DNA of 64,000 nt from Vanessa cardui (GCF_905220365.1 NC_061126.1:14880001-14944000); one strand, 5' to 3'. Shown: positions 1 through 10,710, counted from the first letter of the stretch. The notes: a model not told the origin generated them from the sequence alone. Made by a program: numbers and translations.

Positions 1-297
1 TAACTTTTGGACTAAAACAAATATTTTAATTACAATTTATTATTCAGTACGTGTCAGATGAAACTGCTTTATAATAATTATTACAGTTTAAATAGTTATA
101 TCGAGATTGTAATCGATTAATATACAAACATTCACAATATATTTTAAAAAGCTTGCTTTGGTTTCCATAAATTAAAAACGTTAATTATTTATTTGGATAT
201 CTAAAAGTAATATACATTATTTATTAAAAAAAATGTTTTAAACTATACTATATGTAGTATAAGGGATAGATTTTTGGTCAATTAGGCATTTCAATTA

Positions 298-360
298 TGA
301 GAGGCCTATGTCTAGCATTGGATAAAGTGGTACAGCCTGATGATGATTATGATGATGATA
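298..360 (+). repeat. Retroelement 3' tail with (GAT)n
   Basis: A 'gaggcctatgt' block followed by a (GAT)n-like run. This matches the 3' end of a common lepidopteran retroelement tail by recollection. No coding part is present. Family assignment is inference. Confidence 0.5.
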
Positions 361-404
361 TACATATGTATGTTTATACATACATCCATAAAAGTATGTC
401 AAAT

Positions 405-672
405 ACTTGGTGGTAGGGCTTTGTGCAAGCCCACCCACTCATCAGATATTCTACCGCTAAACAGTACGCAGTATTGTTGCGTTCCGGTTTGAAGGGTGAG
501 TGAGCCAGTGTAACTACAGGCACAAGTGACAAAACATCTTTGTTCCCAAGGTTGGTGGCGCATTGACTATGTAAGGAATAGTTAATATTTCTTAATGGTC
601 TATGGGTGATGGTGACCACTAACTATCAGGTGGCCCATATGCTCGCCAGCCAAACTAATCCATAAATAAAAA
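405..672 (+). repeat. REP-D copy, nearly full length
   Basis: Starts near 'ggtggtagggctttgtgcaa' and ends at 'caggtggcccatatgctcg' plus an A-rich tail. The same roughly 280-bp unit recurs at 10.5, 33.7 and 50.6 kb and as minus-strand fragments. This copy lacks about 13 bp between 'gcaagccc' and 'acccactcatcag'. Non-coding; either a LINE 3' end or a SINE-like unit. The A-rich 3' end fits retrotransposition. Confidence 0.75.
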
Positions 673-985
673 TTAACTATTACTATTTATTATCTATATA
701 TTTATTTTACAGTTACATTCTCAATACCCACATACATATACAAACGTATGTATATATAAACTCTGCCGAGTTTATACGTAACAGCGAAAATTTCATCAAC
801 ATAGAATTGTTGCAAATAAAAATACAAATTTCCGGAAATAAAAAACCTAAAGGATAGTTTACAAATCGTAACAATTTAGTCAGAAACGAAATACTATTTT
901 TTTATATTGTGATATCAAATTGTAAATTTAGTTTGACCTTCACCCATAATCACTAACAATTAAAAACAAATGTTATACTGTCAGT
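673..985. other. No gene seen
   Basis: AT-rich DNA with short poly-A/T runs and a 'catacatata' low-complexity patch near 730-760. Nothing recognisable. Confidence 0.6.
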
Positions 986-1029
986 TCACCAGAAATTGCA
1001 CTGCATACTTTGTTAAGTGTAAATGTAAT

Positions 1030-1515
1030 ACAGATTTCGAAGTCTTGCGTTCAAACCTTGGATCGTCTCAACAACAACAACAGCCTGTAAGTTTCCCACT
1101 GCTGGGCTAAGGACTCTCTCTTTGACGAGAAGATTTGGAACAAATTTCACCAAGCTGTTTCAATGCTGGTTGGTGGATTATACACGTGGAAGAATTAAGT
1201 CATGTGCATGCTTTCTCACGATGTTTTCCTTGACCAAGCACGAGTTGAATTATAAACACAAAGTTTGTCACAATCATCGGTTAAGATGCACGCGTGTTCA
1301 CTAGGTCATCTTGGCTCAGTCAGCTCAGTGGATCGTTTCAATAAAAAGATTTTCCATCGAAAAATGTTCACAGGCAGTCCGAAGTTTGAAAGTTAACAGT
1401 GTTAAAACTCATGTACTTGGGAAAGCAAATGGAGCAATCGGTCCTGCGCCTGTACTTGGTCCAGTCGTGTTCAAAATCTGTTACATCAGTTTATGACAGT
1501 TAGGAATTAAAGATA
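1030..1515 (+). repeat. SINE-C copy split by a SINE-A insertion
   Basis: The left part (1030-1071) has a B-box-like 'gcgttcaaaccttgg'. The right part (1330-1515) continues with 'aaaaagattttcc', 'cagtccgaagttt' and 'ggtcctgcgcctg', the body of a tRNA-headed lepidopteran SINE also seen at 55.6 and 55.95 kb. The two halves join perfectly if the SINE-A at 1072-1329 and one 12-bp duplicate are removed. The 5' boundary is unclear. Confidence 0.6.
1072..1329 (-). mobile_element. SINE-A, (TTG)n-tail type, with target-site duplication
   Basis: On the minus strand it runs from a tRNA-like head to a 3' end 'gcccagcagtggg...acaggctg(ttg)n'. It is flanked by 'ggatcgtctcaa' (1060-1071) and 'ggatcgtttcaa' (1330-1341), a 12-bp target-site duplication with one mismatch. 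It sits inside an older SINE-C. The segment that would carry the B box is partly deleted. Confidence 0.85.
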
Positions 1516-1586
1516 TGTTTGTCTAGATCTGAGCAAAAATAAAAACCAAAACCTTATTTAACGTAAAGTTACCAATTGTAGAGATT

Positions 1587-1893
1587 TGAGATGGCCCAGT
1601 GGTTATAACGCGTGCATCTTAACCGATGATTGCGGGTTCAAACCCAGGCAAGCACCGCTGATTCATGTGCTTAATTTGTCTTTATAATTCATTTCATGCT
1701 CAGCGGTGAAGTAAAACATCGTGAGGAAACCTGCATGTGACAAATTTCATAGAATACATGTGTATTTCACCAACCCGCATTGGAACAGCGTGGTAGAATA
1801 TGTTCCAAACCTTCTCCTCTAAGGGAGAGAAGGCCTTTAGCCCAGCAGTGGGAATTTGCAGGCTGTAGTTGTTTGTTGTGTTATCAATGGTTT
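1587..1893 (+). mobile_element. SINE-A copy
   Basis: The head 'gagatggcccagtggtt' holds an A-box-like block and 'gggttcaaaccc' a B-box-like block. The body contains 'atcgtgaggaaacctgcatg', and the end reads 'gcccagcagtgggaatttgc' then 'aggctgtagttgtttgttg'. Eight bp 'gatttgag' at 1583-1590 and 1894-1901 may be the target duplication. The A and B boxes are internal RNA polymerase III promoter elements, as known for tRNA-derived SINEs. Confidence 0.85.
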
Positions 1894-1901
1894 GATTTGA
1901 G

Positions 1902-2509
1902 GTTCCACCAAGAATTTAATAAAATAATACTGAAAATAGTTATTACACGAATGAAAGTGTCATTAATTCCAATGTTATTAAATATTAAACCTTTAAAAAA
2001 AATTTAACATTACTAACTTTATTCAATTCATTTTTTATTGTTATTTTTTTAATGTTTTTTCGTGTGAATATTAGTAGTAATTTAAGTTGCTTTTTTTCTT
2101 TGGTTAACATTTTTTATTTTCTTTCTGATTTTGAAGTAACTTGTATATATTTTTACAATTTTTGTACGGTCCCAAATAAAAGTGTTCTTTCTTTCTTTCT
2201 TATTAGTATAGATTGAGCTTTTTTAATACATGATTCCCAAGCACTTATTATGAGATCACTTGGATTAAGTTTATTTTGATTCGATCATTAGTCAGATCAC
2301 ATTTAATTATACACGGCTGTCTTAATCGACTACTTAATGGGCTTGATTGTACTTGTTAAGCTGAATTAATCCTTTAACATCTCGTCAAAGTCACGATATT
2401 AATTTGATTATACTAATTAATAACATATTAATATTATATTAAAGCGATTTTACTAAAACAATGCGTGACTTTCTTAATCATTATCATTAAATATCATTAC
2501 AATATTTAT
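1902..2509. other. No gene seen; short (CTTT)n
   Basis: AT-rich, with T-runs at 2030-2120 and a (CTTT)n microsatellite at about 2184-2200. No ORF or family match. Confidence 0.6.
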
Positions 2510-2643
2510 ATTTTTTATTAATAACATTAAATGCTTAAATATATACAAATATGCACTAAAACTAGTTACTGTATAAATCTTGACTTGTAATGGTGGCAAG
2601 AATGCTAGCAGCATTTCCCCGTTGAATCGCAGTTCCGATCCTC
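2510..2643 (-). mobile_element. 5'-truncated 3' end of the 11.7-kb retrotransposon family
   Basis: The reverse complement contains 'agaggatcgga', 'caacggggaaatgctgctag' and 'tttatacagtaactag', then 'tttaagcatttaatgtt'. This matches the last coding residues, stop codon and 3' UTR of the element at 11731-14770. Everything upstream is missing, as expected from incomplete target-primed reverse transcription. Confidence 0.85.
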
Positions 2644-2849
2644 TGGGTGTCCGTGTGGAGCCGAAGTGGATTGCTAGTTATTATATAAATGTTGTAACAG
2701 TGTGTAGATGAGCCACGGCTGGGCTGCTGTGTGTATATAATACACGGGTACATGCATGGATTTGAATCTAAAATCATCGCGGTTAGTTATCTACATAAAT
2801 AAAATTAATCAAAATGAACCAGTAAAACATATTAATTGTATTTTTTTGT

Positions 2850-2985
2850 AATCACACTGGCTCACTCGCCTTCAAGGTGAAAACAAAAAATATACCAATT
2901 ATTGGTTACTTGGTTTGGTGGCAGAATATCTGATTAACCAACCCTTAATCACCTACCCAGACGGGTTTTCACAAAGCTTTATATA
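2850..2985 (-). repeat. Degenerate REP-D fragment
   Basis: The plus strand shows 'cactggctcactcgccttcaa', the complement of the middle of REP-D, then degraded sequence to 'acctacccagacgg'. Divergent, so old. Confidence 0.55.
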
Positions 2986-3234
2986 AAAATTAATATCTTT
3001 TGTACAATATTATGTTTTTGCTTACAGACAGATACAGTTTATGACATAGGATTGAAGGTATTTATTTGCCGCAAACTATCTCTTTACATTGTCAAATGTG
3101 TTTAAATAATTATTATATAACTCTAGTCGATATGGTCTATAAAACGAAAACGAAACGACCTTGTATTTCTGTAGAACCTGTTAAAAGAAACAGTTATCAA
3201 CCGACTTTCAAAAGGAGGAGGTTATCAATTCGTC

Positions 3235-3238
<4 letters not shown>

Positions 3239-3280
<42 letters not shown>
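3239..3280. repeat. Poly-T tract of 42
   Basis: Uninterrupted T run near the left end of composite copy A. Copy B has 47 Ts at the same position (23602-23648), and copy C has a shorter interrupted A run on the plus strand. Slippage-prone. Confidence 0.95.
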
Positions 3281-3286
<6 letters not shown>

Positions 3287-3726
3287 GTTACCTCATAACT
3301 TTTCACTGGGTGGACCGATTTTGATAATTTTTTTTTTGTTTGAAAGGTAGTGCTTCCCGTGGGGTCCCATTTTTTTTATTTTTTTTTCCGATGATGGTAT
3401 CCATGTGAAAACGACATAAGTCTTAAATTTGCATTATGTATATGCGCGACAAATAGGTGAATAACTGAAAATCACGTTAACTAATTTTGATAATTCTTTT
3501 TTTATTATAAAATATATACTTCAAGGGTAATTTGGTGAAAGTTTGGTAAGGTTCTGAGTACAGGATCCATAACAAAGTAACGGAACGGAAGGGAACGGAA
3601 CAATTCTGAGGAGCACGTTAGCGATACTCGGTCGAATCTTTTATTTATAGGTTATTTGGATATTTGAGTCACCTTCCGTAATGTGGTTATGTTTATGTAA
3701 TTATCATAGTCGAATATTATAATCAA

Positions 3727-3978
3727 CTAGCTACCCACCCCGGCTTCGCACGGGTGCAATAGTGATACTAAATATACTACAGAATTTGTTTATATACGAC
3801 ATCACATCGCAAACTTCTAAAATTATCAGTGTTTCTTTACTATATTGTTCATGTTTTATATACACAAACCTTGCCCTTGAATCACACTATCTTTTAAAAA
3901 AAACCGCATCAAAATCCGTTGCGTAGATTTAAAGATATAGGGACAGAGAAAGCGACTTTGTTTTATACTATGTAGTGA
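3727..3978 (-). mobile_element. Non-autonomous Helitron nested in composite A
   Basis: On the minus strand it begins TCACTACATAGTATAAAAC and ends with 'acccgtgcgaagccggggtg' and CTAG, followed by host T. The 5' flanking base is A, so it sits in an A|T site as Helitrons do. It is 252 bp with no Rep/Helicase coding. An equal-length copy sits at the same place in composite C (61368-61619). Confidence 0.88.
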
Positions 3979-4330
3979 TGGAACTCCTATACGGCTCGCA
4001 GTTAGGGTGCGATATGGGACAGAATTTCTTACTATCTTTAATCAAATTTTGTGTATGTGATGTGATGTCATATGATGTACGAAATATAGTTGGTCTTTTT
4101 CAAAGTTTTTTTGCTGAGTTCGATTACAGCTCTTTCGAGGGATCCTTGTAGTTTACGCCGCGTGACGTATTAAATCCGCATTTTCGAAAGTCTATTTTTG
4201 CTTTATTCGCAAGTTTCCTTTGAAATTGTCCTCGAAGTAGTTTCTGACTCATATAAACGGAACGTTTAATCTATCCATATTAAAAAAAATTAGTTAGTCA
4301 ACATCAGCTTCACTTAAAATCAAAAAATAA

Positions 4331-4917
4331 ATAAAATTTTAACAAAAAGAAAAACCGACTTCAAACAAAACACTATTTTAAAACAAATGAATATGCACGA
4401 AAAAGTAATAAAAATAATTGTGTATTCAACATATTTTTTAGAGTCTTCCTAAGTTAAATGAAATGAAAAATATTAGACTACTTAAAAGTCGATTAACGAT
4501 TATATCATGTAGTTATAATTATTGTTATATTTGGAGTCGGTGTCAGCCAATAAAACCCTACAGTATATCTATCAAAAAACAATACGAGAATACTTTAACA
4601 AATATGTTTTTTACAAATTACCTTTTACACAATAATATACTGGATCAATCAAGGGGCTCGTATCGCTTCTTTCTTTTGATTGTTGGGGCAAGGGCACCGT
4701 GGCTGACACCGGCTCCAAATATACCAATAACTATAACTACATGATATAATCGTTAATCGACTTTTAAGTAGTCTAATATTTTTCATTTCATTTAACTTAG
4801 GAAGACTCTAAAAAATATGTTGAATACACAATTATTTTTATTACTTTTTCGTGCATATTCATTTGTTTTAAAATAGTGTTTTGTTTGAAGTCGGTTTTTC
4901 TTTTTGTTAAAATTTTA
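4331..4917. repeat. Large inverted repeat (fold-back), composite A
   Basis: Arms 4331-4548 and 4700-4917 (218 bp each) are near-perfect reverse complements, from 'ataaaattttaac' to 'ggtgtcagcc'. The loop is 151 bp. Each arm begins at an ACCGACTTCAAAC motif. A transcript through it would fold into a long duplex (inference). Confidence 0.92.
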
Positions 4918-5217
4918 TTTTACCGATTAAATCAAATACTTGTATTATTTTTTTAAGTTGTGAGCTAATGGACTAAAACTTGCTTAAGTGATAACTTATC
5001 TTACCGATTTAAATAAGTCGCTTTAAGGTCGATTTAAGTATCGTTTGTTGATAAGAACTACTGATATCCTCAAACCGTATATGCTACTGTGTTGATCTGC
5101 CTACTTTCGCCTCGAGGCTTTGCAAAGTGAAAGCATAGTGAGAAAGCTTCCAAGTGAGGGATGAAATTTTGCCACCGAAATTGACCAATCCATAGTGGGT
5201 TGCGTCATCGAATCTCC

Positions 5218-5441
5218 GACGACCTCCGGGATCGAGTAGTGTGTACAGCGGTTTTCATATTTCACTCCGAGGTCCCGAATTCGAATCCCAGTCGGTAAAA
5301 GTTCGTTAGATTTTTCTGTGGTCTTGGTCTTGGTCTAGGTGTTTGTGGTACCGTTTTAACTTCTGATTTTCCATTACCCAAGTGCTTTAACTACTTGGGA
5401 TCAGAGTAATGTATGTGATGTTTTTCAACATTTATTTACTA
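5218..5441 (+). mobile_element. SINE-B copy
   Basis: tRNA-like head 'gacgacctccgggatcgagtagtg' region with an A-box-like block, and 'gaattcgaatccc' where a B box (GGTTCGANTCC) is expected, so mutated. The body has 'ggtgtttgtggtacc' and 'cttctgattttccatta', shared with 16449-16650 and, inverted, 23256-23505. The tail is T/A rich. Confidence 0.75.
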
Positions 5442-5574
5442 AACCAATAACAGTGGACACTGACTTACTTAACATGAGTTATAAATATGTTTGTTGGACT
5501 TTTCCGAAGTACTCCTTAAGCTTTATTATACAAATCAATATACTACATATTTTTTAAAAAACATATATCAGTCG

Positions 5575-5780
5575 GCATTATAATTGGGGATAGCAAAACA
5601 GCGGGGCGTCCAAACGCGTCCGGTTTCAGAGTAAATCCAATTTTATTACGCCAATAAAAGGCAATCCAATTAAAGCTGAAGCTTTTTTTACGGGCAGCTC
5701 TTGGTTGTAGAGCTCTCGACTCGAGAGCTGGGAGAACGCGCCACAGGTTCAGAATGTAACTGTTGCTATAATAAACTGGC
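5575..5780. other. GC-richer island with a 19-bp palindrome
   Basis: Stands out from AT-rich surroundings. Contains the odd-centred palindrome agctctcgaCtcgagagct (5711-5729). On the minus strand it has homeodomain-like cores (TTTAATTGG, TTTTATTGG, GTAATAAAA). A 79-codon minus ORF here resembles nothing. It may be a conserved regulatory element or a repeat fragment. Confidence 0.3.
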
Positions 5781-6429
5781 AAGTCTTGAAAAAAAAATCA
5801 ATTTACCAATAGTGTAATCTTTTAATCCTATTTATTTTTAACGTAAATAAAATCTGTACTCCGGATTATATAATTATACAATGATCAGTTTTACAAACGT
5901 TGCTAAGCGAGTTTTAGACAATCACTTGTTTCTTTCTGTCATCATTGATTTTATATTTAAAAGAACAAGACAACACTTTAACTGGTACCTCCTTAGGCAA
6001 CATTAATAAAAATTTAATTGCTAGTTGGTTAAAAACTTTAAAAAGAAGACTGAAAAAAAGCAATTGAATTGCGTGTTTAAGGAGCTGATTGAATAATTAT
6101 GAAGTTAAATTACTCAATTATTACAACGTATTCAACTTTAATAATATAAAACATGATAAAATACAAAATAAGACTTTGAAACATTAAGTGCTGTTATAGT
6201 CAAAACCAGACAGGAGCGTACTCCGAAGCCACTAGAAAAACTATACTAGAAGCGTATCCTTCTTCTATCTTTCCCTAAGATATAATTAGGGATTATTAAC
6301 TTTGGGGTCTTATCTTAGGGTGAAACCAATAGAAAACCAACGCCCCCCCATTTTGATATTATAATTATAATATTTGGTAACTTAAACTGATTTTCGATGT
6401 ATGTTTTTAATAGGAATAAGGAGCAAACG

Positions 6430-6612
6430 AGCAGTAGCAGGCGCGCTCAGGATGGAAAGCGTTTACCACCGCTAATAGACCTCTGCAACACCGGGAGGCT
6501 GGCAGAAGCTTTGGCCTTTAAGGAAGGAGTACGCTTTTTTCTTGAAGGTTCCCAAATGATATCGGTTCAGAAAAACCGCCGGTGAAAGCTGGTTTCTCAG
6601 AGTGGTTATGCG
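6430..6612 (-). pseudogene. C-terminal remnant of a LINE reverse-transcriptase ORF
   Basis: Read on the minus strand, one open stretch gives 'RNQLSPAVF', then 'RYHLGTFKKKAYSFLKG', then 'PPGVAEVY' and a stop. This is the characteristic end of a lepidopteran non-LTR polymerase ORF: the pattern W/R-N-x-L-P...VFP..Y...FK+xxxxFLKG, recognised from memory of Jockey/CR1-like proteins. RT motifs themselves are absent. The plus-strand 62-codon ORF over it (6397-6585) is an antisense shadow. No partner ORF is nearby. Confidence 0.65.
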
Positions 6613-7169
6613 AGCCATATATCGTAGTTATACATTTTATATTTATTATTTTTTATTATGAAATACAAAAAAAAAACATGCTAATGAGAACAGTCTTTTT
6701 GAAGCATTATTGAATTATCATAAATATTTACGAGCTTAAATTTGAAGCTATCACTGATACAAAAATTTAATTCCATTAAAAATAATTGTAAATAAATTCA
6801 GTAATCACTATATTTTATCAATTAAATAACACAGATAAGTTAATAAAATAACATAAATTAAGAAATACCATACGATTTTTTACACGTATCTAAGCATATT
6901 TAATATTAAGAAAATAATTAACAGGAATTAAAGAGGCAGTTAACTTTAGTAACGAACGAAATATTTAGGACGAAATGTCTTAAGCCTCGCTAATTGAAGC
7001 AATTACACTATTAAGAAGTTTCTATGACGTAAAGTTATAACGCGTAATTTTATAGACAATATATGTGAGGCAATTCCCCATTCATTACATTCCCACATTT
7101 TAATTGCGATGTTTTTAGAAATTGACCATAAAATCATCGTGAACCATGCTAAAAATATTAATCATTAGT
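6613..7169. other. No gene seen
   Basis: Very AT-rich with poly-A at 6669-6677. No repeat family recognised. Confidence 0.55.
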
Positions 7170-7345
7170 TTTTTCTTGCTTGGTTTTGAAGGTATGAAGG
7201 GTTTTAGGTTTAAAAAGTAGCCTATGCCCTTTCAAAAGTATCAATCTTGTTTCATACAAAATTTCATCGAATTTGGTTTAATGGTTTATTATGTATCACA
7301 CAAAAAGATGGAGCTACAATAACATTTATAATATTAGTATAGATT
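7170..7345 (-). repeat. Helitron-like fragment
   Basis: The right end 'ataatattagtatagat' is the complement of the common lepidopteran Helitron 5' start TCTATACTAATATTAT. Inside are 'aaagtagcctatgcc' and 'catacaaaatttcatc', typical of these elements. The CTAG end was not found. Confidence 0.5.
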
Positions 7346-7452
7346 TCTTATATTATCATTAAGGTACTAAATATGTATGCGCTTACTTGATATCATGCTC
7401 ATATTTGAAGGAGAACATCGTAAGGAAACCCACATGATTGGAATATTTCTAG

Positions 7453-7632
7453 CAAATGGAAAGCCACGATCAAAATTACAATCAAATTATACTTTATTCA
7501 AGTAGGCTTTCACAAACACTTTTAAATGGTCATTTAACAAACTATATTAAGTGAAGTTACCGCCAGTTCGGAATGCATATTCTATTGAGAAGAATCGGTA
7601 ACAAATTCAGTATTTACTTTTTTTGAAGCTTT
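7453..7632 (-). repeat. LINE-E 3'-end fragment
   Basis: Complement of the LINE tail: 'tactttattcaagtaggctt' (TTGAATAAAGTA on the minus strand), then 'aagtgaagttaccgcca' and 'gagaagaatcgg'. Only the 3' UTR is present. Confidence 0.7.
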
Positions 7633-8111
7633 AAAAATATAAAGTCATATGAGTTAAATGCAAGATCTAGCCTGGAAGGCTAGATTAATGACACGATACA
7701 TAATAAAAACTCCACACACAACGTCACATGGTTTTAAAAATAGAACGCTATTCACACACGTCAAAAAAACATAAACGTTATAATCTAATTTGAAAAGTTT
7801 AAATTAATTATCAAATGGCTTCACATTTTCATGATTGTGTACGCACATATGTCAATCGTAATATTTTATCGTTTACGAACCAATTAATAAAATCGCTGTG
7901 CCCCGAATAAATAGTATTATTCGATCCGCTGATTGCGCCTCGTTAATCACAGTTGGACCATTGACTTTCAATATTAATCATATGACTTCTGTCAGACTTG
8001 ACACTTTCAACTCTAGTTAAACGAGAATCATATTTTTTACAAAATATGAACAAATTTTCCGTTGTATTCGAGTTTTATACTTTAGCTGTTATATTACAAT
8101 GAACTAGACTG
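7633..8111. other. No gene seen
   Basis: Low-repeat AT-rich DNA. No ORF above 60 codons and no recognised family. Confidence 0.5.
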
Positions 8112-8122
8112 ATTTAGATATG

Positions 8123-8360
8123 GAAAGTAACAGTCTGTAAATTTCCCACTGCTGGGCTAATGGCCTCCTCTCCCATTAAGGAGAGGGCTTGGAACATATT
8201 CCACCACGCTGTTCCAATGCAACCGCGTTTTTTTTTCACCGCCGAGCGCGAGATGAATTATAAACGCAAATTAAGCACACACATACATATATATATATGT
8301 ATATATATATGTATTCATCATCAAGTCATTGGTTTAGATGCATCTGAGCTATCTCGTCTC
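8123..8360 (-). mobile_element. SINE-A, TTAC-tail type, internally deleted
   Basis: Perfect 11-bp target duplication 'atttagatatg' at 8112-8122 and 8361-8371. The 3' end reads (complement) 'agtaacagtctgtaaatttcc'. The central body is shortened after 'caatgc', and the segment carrying the B box is replaced by an (AT)n expansion at 8283-8312. Confidence 0.85.
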
Positions 8361-8371
8361 ATTTAGATATG

Positions 8372-9017
8372 ATATACAGATAATTGTCAGTTCGTACCCG
8401 GAAATAGCAAATCGGAAGAAATACATAATAAGCTAACCTGCAAGTATCGGATAAATATTTCCCGGATATATATACATATCTACTTTTGTTAATAAATAAT
8501 TGATCCCGACATCAATGTTGAAGAAGCGTCATAGAACCGACCACACACCTTGCACAAATAAAGCTTATAATACCAAGAAAAGAAGCCCAACAAGAAGTAA
8601 ATATCGTAACATTCAAAGTATATTTACTGCACTTATAAAAATGATAGATTCACAATGTTCAATTCAATAATAGCTTAAGAAACATTCTTTCAATCATCTT
8701 TATGTATTTCCTTAATTACCTTTTAGTGGTGAGAATACGCCTCAAATAAATTCCCCTCGAATCACTGACAGTTCATTTTCATTTGTGTTTTATGAGTCTA
8801 TAAAATTTGAACATAAAATGGTATTTAGCACAACCGGCATAAAAAACTTGAACATTATAGATTTCTGATAAGTATATAATAATTAATTGCATAATATAAT
8901 ATTGAATTATCAACCAACAATTATAAATAAATAAGTAGTATTACAGCTTATGATAATAATAGATCCCTTTTTTTATTTCATAATGTTTAACTACTGTTAC
9001 TTACCAGCACAGAACTT
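8372..9017. other. No gene seen
   Basis: AT-rich unassigned DNA. Short 'tatatatacatat' at about 8466. Confidence 0.5.
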
Positions 9018-9175
9018 GACAGTAGCTATTATGCCAACAATTTTGGGAACTAAGATCTAATATCTCTTGTGTCTATAATTAAACTGTGTCACTCATTCTT
9101 CAAACCGGAACAATAATGCACTATTGCTCTATTGAGGTAGCATATAATGATACCTACCCAAAGGTTATACAGCCA
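9018..9175 (-). repeat. Degenerate REP-D fragment
   Basis: The plus strand carries 'tttgggaactaagat', 'cactcattcttcaaaccgga' and 'gatacctaccca', complements of successive REP-D blocks in the right order. Confidence 0.65.
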
Positions 9176-9187
9176 GTAAAAAAGTTA

Positions 9188-9345
9188 GTAAAAACAACAG
9201 CCTGTAAACGACCCATAGCTTAACCAAAGACTTTTTTCATTTTTAAGAATAAGTTTTGGAGCTTATTTCACCACTCCGCTCCAATGCAGATTAGTGGATA
9301 CGTCGATAATAAACCAAGTACACAATATTGTATTTATGGCTACGA
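9188..9345 (-). repeat. Degenerate SINE-A
   Basis: 'aacaacagcctgtaaa', then 'cttatttcaccactccgctc' and 'aatgcagattagtgga': SINE-A landmarks in order but heavily mutated. Confidence 0.6.
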
Positions 9346-9685
9346 CAGTAACTGTAACACTCATTAAGTATTGCTACTAAAACTATTTAACAGTACAGTA
9401 ACTAGACATTAAAACTTTGTTATATAAGGAATTGTGCGGAAACTTTCCAGCATAGGTACTATGTTAACCGGTTACTTCTTCTGACTAATTACATTCTACG
9501 TTAGAATTACTAATGAATAATTCTTCGAGTTCTTGATAAAGTTCATGATTAGTTGCGGCTGGAATACCGAATATTTAATTACAACTATTAACTCACGTCT
9601 AAGATTGGATAAGAGAAATTGTAAAAAAAGAATTTGGTCGTCGCGTTCAAGTGTGCAACAAATATAATTGTAAAGTAAGTTAAGT

Positions 9686-9862
9686 CTTTCTCTTCCATTA
9701 ACGAGAGAGTTTGGAACATGTTCCATCACGCTGTTCCAATGCGGATTGGTGAAATGCACATGTGGCAGAATTTCGATGAAATTAAGCACGAGATGAATTT
9801 TGAACCCGCAATCGTCGGTTTAGATGCACGCGTTCTACCCACTGGGCCATCTCTGCTCATTT
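9686..9862 (-). repeat. SINE-A with an internal deletion
   Basis: Contains 'ggaacatgttccatcacgct', 'cacatgtggcagaatttcga' and then the tRNA head 'cgcaatcgtcgg' to 'gggccatctctgctca'. About 100 bp between body and head and the extreme 3' end are missing. Confidence 0.75.
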
Positions 9863-9925
9863 TTTTTTACTTTTTTTACTTTATTAATAAATCTGAGATG
9901 TAGCGTTTTAAACTCATTCTAGAAC

Positions 9926-10105
9926 TTCAGATTATCCATGTACTTAATTTGTGTTCATAATTTACCTCGTGCTCGGTTGTGATGAAAACCATCGTGAGGA
10001 AACCTGCATGCCTTTAATTTAAATGAAATTGTGCCAGCCGTGTTGAAGTATAGTGGTAAGATAACTCCAAAAAATCTCCTCAAAATAAGAACAAGCCCTG
10101 CAATT
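9926..10105 (+). repeat. Degenerate SINE-A body
   Basis: 'catgtacttaatttgtgttc', 'cctcgtgctcggt' and 'catcgtgaggaaacctgcat', then a decayed 3' half. It lies just downstream of the opposite-strand copy at 9686-9862, so the two form an imperfect inverted pair. Confidence 0.65.
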
Positions 10106-10377
10106 TTTTTTTGGTAATAATTAAGACTAATTCATACATTACTTCGTATTTGATTACTCACATAGAATCTGTGATACATAGTATTTCCTGCATATTACGG
10201 TAACTTATATTATTTCTCAATACTTTCTTACGTCGTTATATGTCTTTTCCTGTTTGCTTGTAAACTATGTCAAGTGTCACTCCGTCGAGCTTATTCAAAA
10301 CGTATAAGCATATAATGTACGCATAAATATGTGCTCCGCTAATTTAGACACACTACAATTAATCTAAATAACAATTT

Positions 10378-10535
10378 GCTCATTGGTTTAATGGCTAGAT
10401 ATAAGGCTACTGTAGATCTTGAGGTCGTGGGTTCAAGTGGGATCGGGACGATATAAAGTTGTATTTTGTCGAAAAGTTCCTCCTTTCCTGCAACTAAACT
10501 CTATCAGATCATATCGATCTGCTTTCTCATCGAAT
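10378..10535 (+). repeat. SINE-C head fragment
   Basis: tRNA-like: 'attggtttaatggctag' (A-box region), then 'gaggtcgtgggttcaagtgg' (B-box region). It abuts REP-D sequence at 10538. Confidence 0.55.
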
Positions 10536-10537
10536 AA

Positions 10538-10710
10538 TGTAACTACAGTCACAAGGGGCATAACATCTTAGTTCCCAAGGTTGGTGGCGCATTGACAATG
10601 TAAAGAATAGTTAATATTTCTTACAGCGTCATTGTCTATGGGTGATGATGATAACATACCATCAGGTGGCCCATATGCTCGTCCGCCAACCTATTCCATA
10701 AAAAAATGTC
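10538..10710 (+). repeat. REP-D 3' half
   Basis: 'taactacagtcacaaggggc', 'ggttggtggcgcattgac' and 'caggtggcccatatgctcgt', with an A-run end. It lacks the 5' third. Confidence 0.75.

Larger units (their letters stand above)
3197..4917 (+). mobile_element. Composite fold-back element, copy A
   Basis: Left end 'tcaaccgactt', then 'ggaggaggttatcaattcg', a 42-T tract, a unique middle, a minus-strand Helitron (3727-3978), more unique sequence, and a large inverted repeat at the right end (4331-4917) closing with 'gttaaaattttat'. The same order and ends occur at 23560-25290 and, inverted, at 60430-62131. No protein is encoded. Both ends carry ACCGACTT/AAGTCGGT, which suggests terminal inverted repeats of a DNA transposon. 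No clear target duplication was found, so the class is uncertain. Confidence 0.8.

Noticed and set aside
3066..3350. 94-codon ORF with a poly-phenylalanine run
   Set aside because: It is the poly-T tract of composite copy A read in frame. The same artefact appears at 23480-23692.
4331..4917. Long hairpin as a microRNA precursor
   Set aside because: Arms of 218 bp and several genomic copies fit a fold-back transposon, not a miRNA gene.
6397..6585. 62-codon plus ORF
   Set aside because: Antisense to a LINE polymerase C-terminus, which gives a recognisable protein on the other strand.
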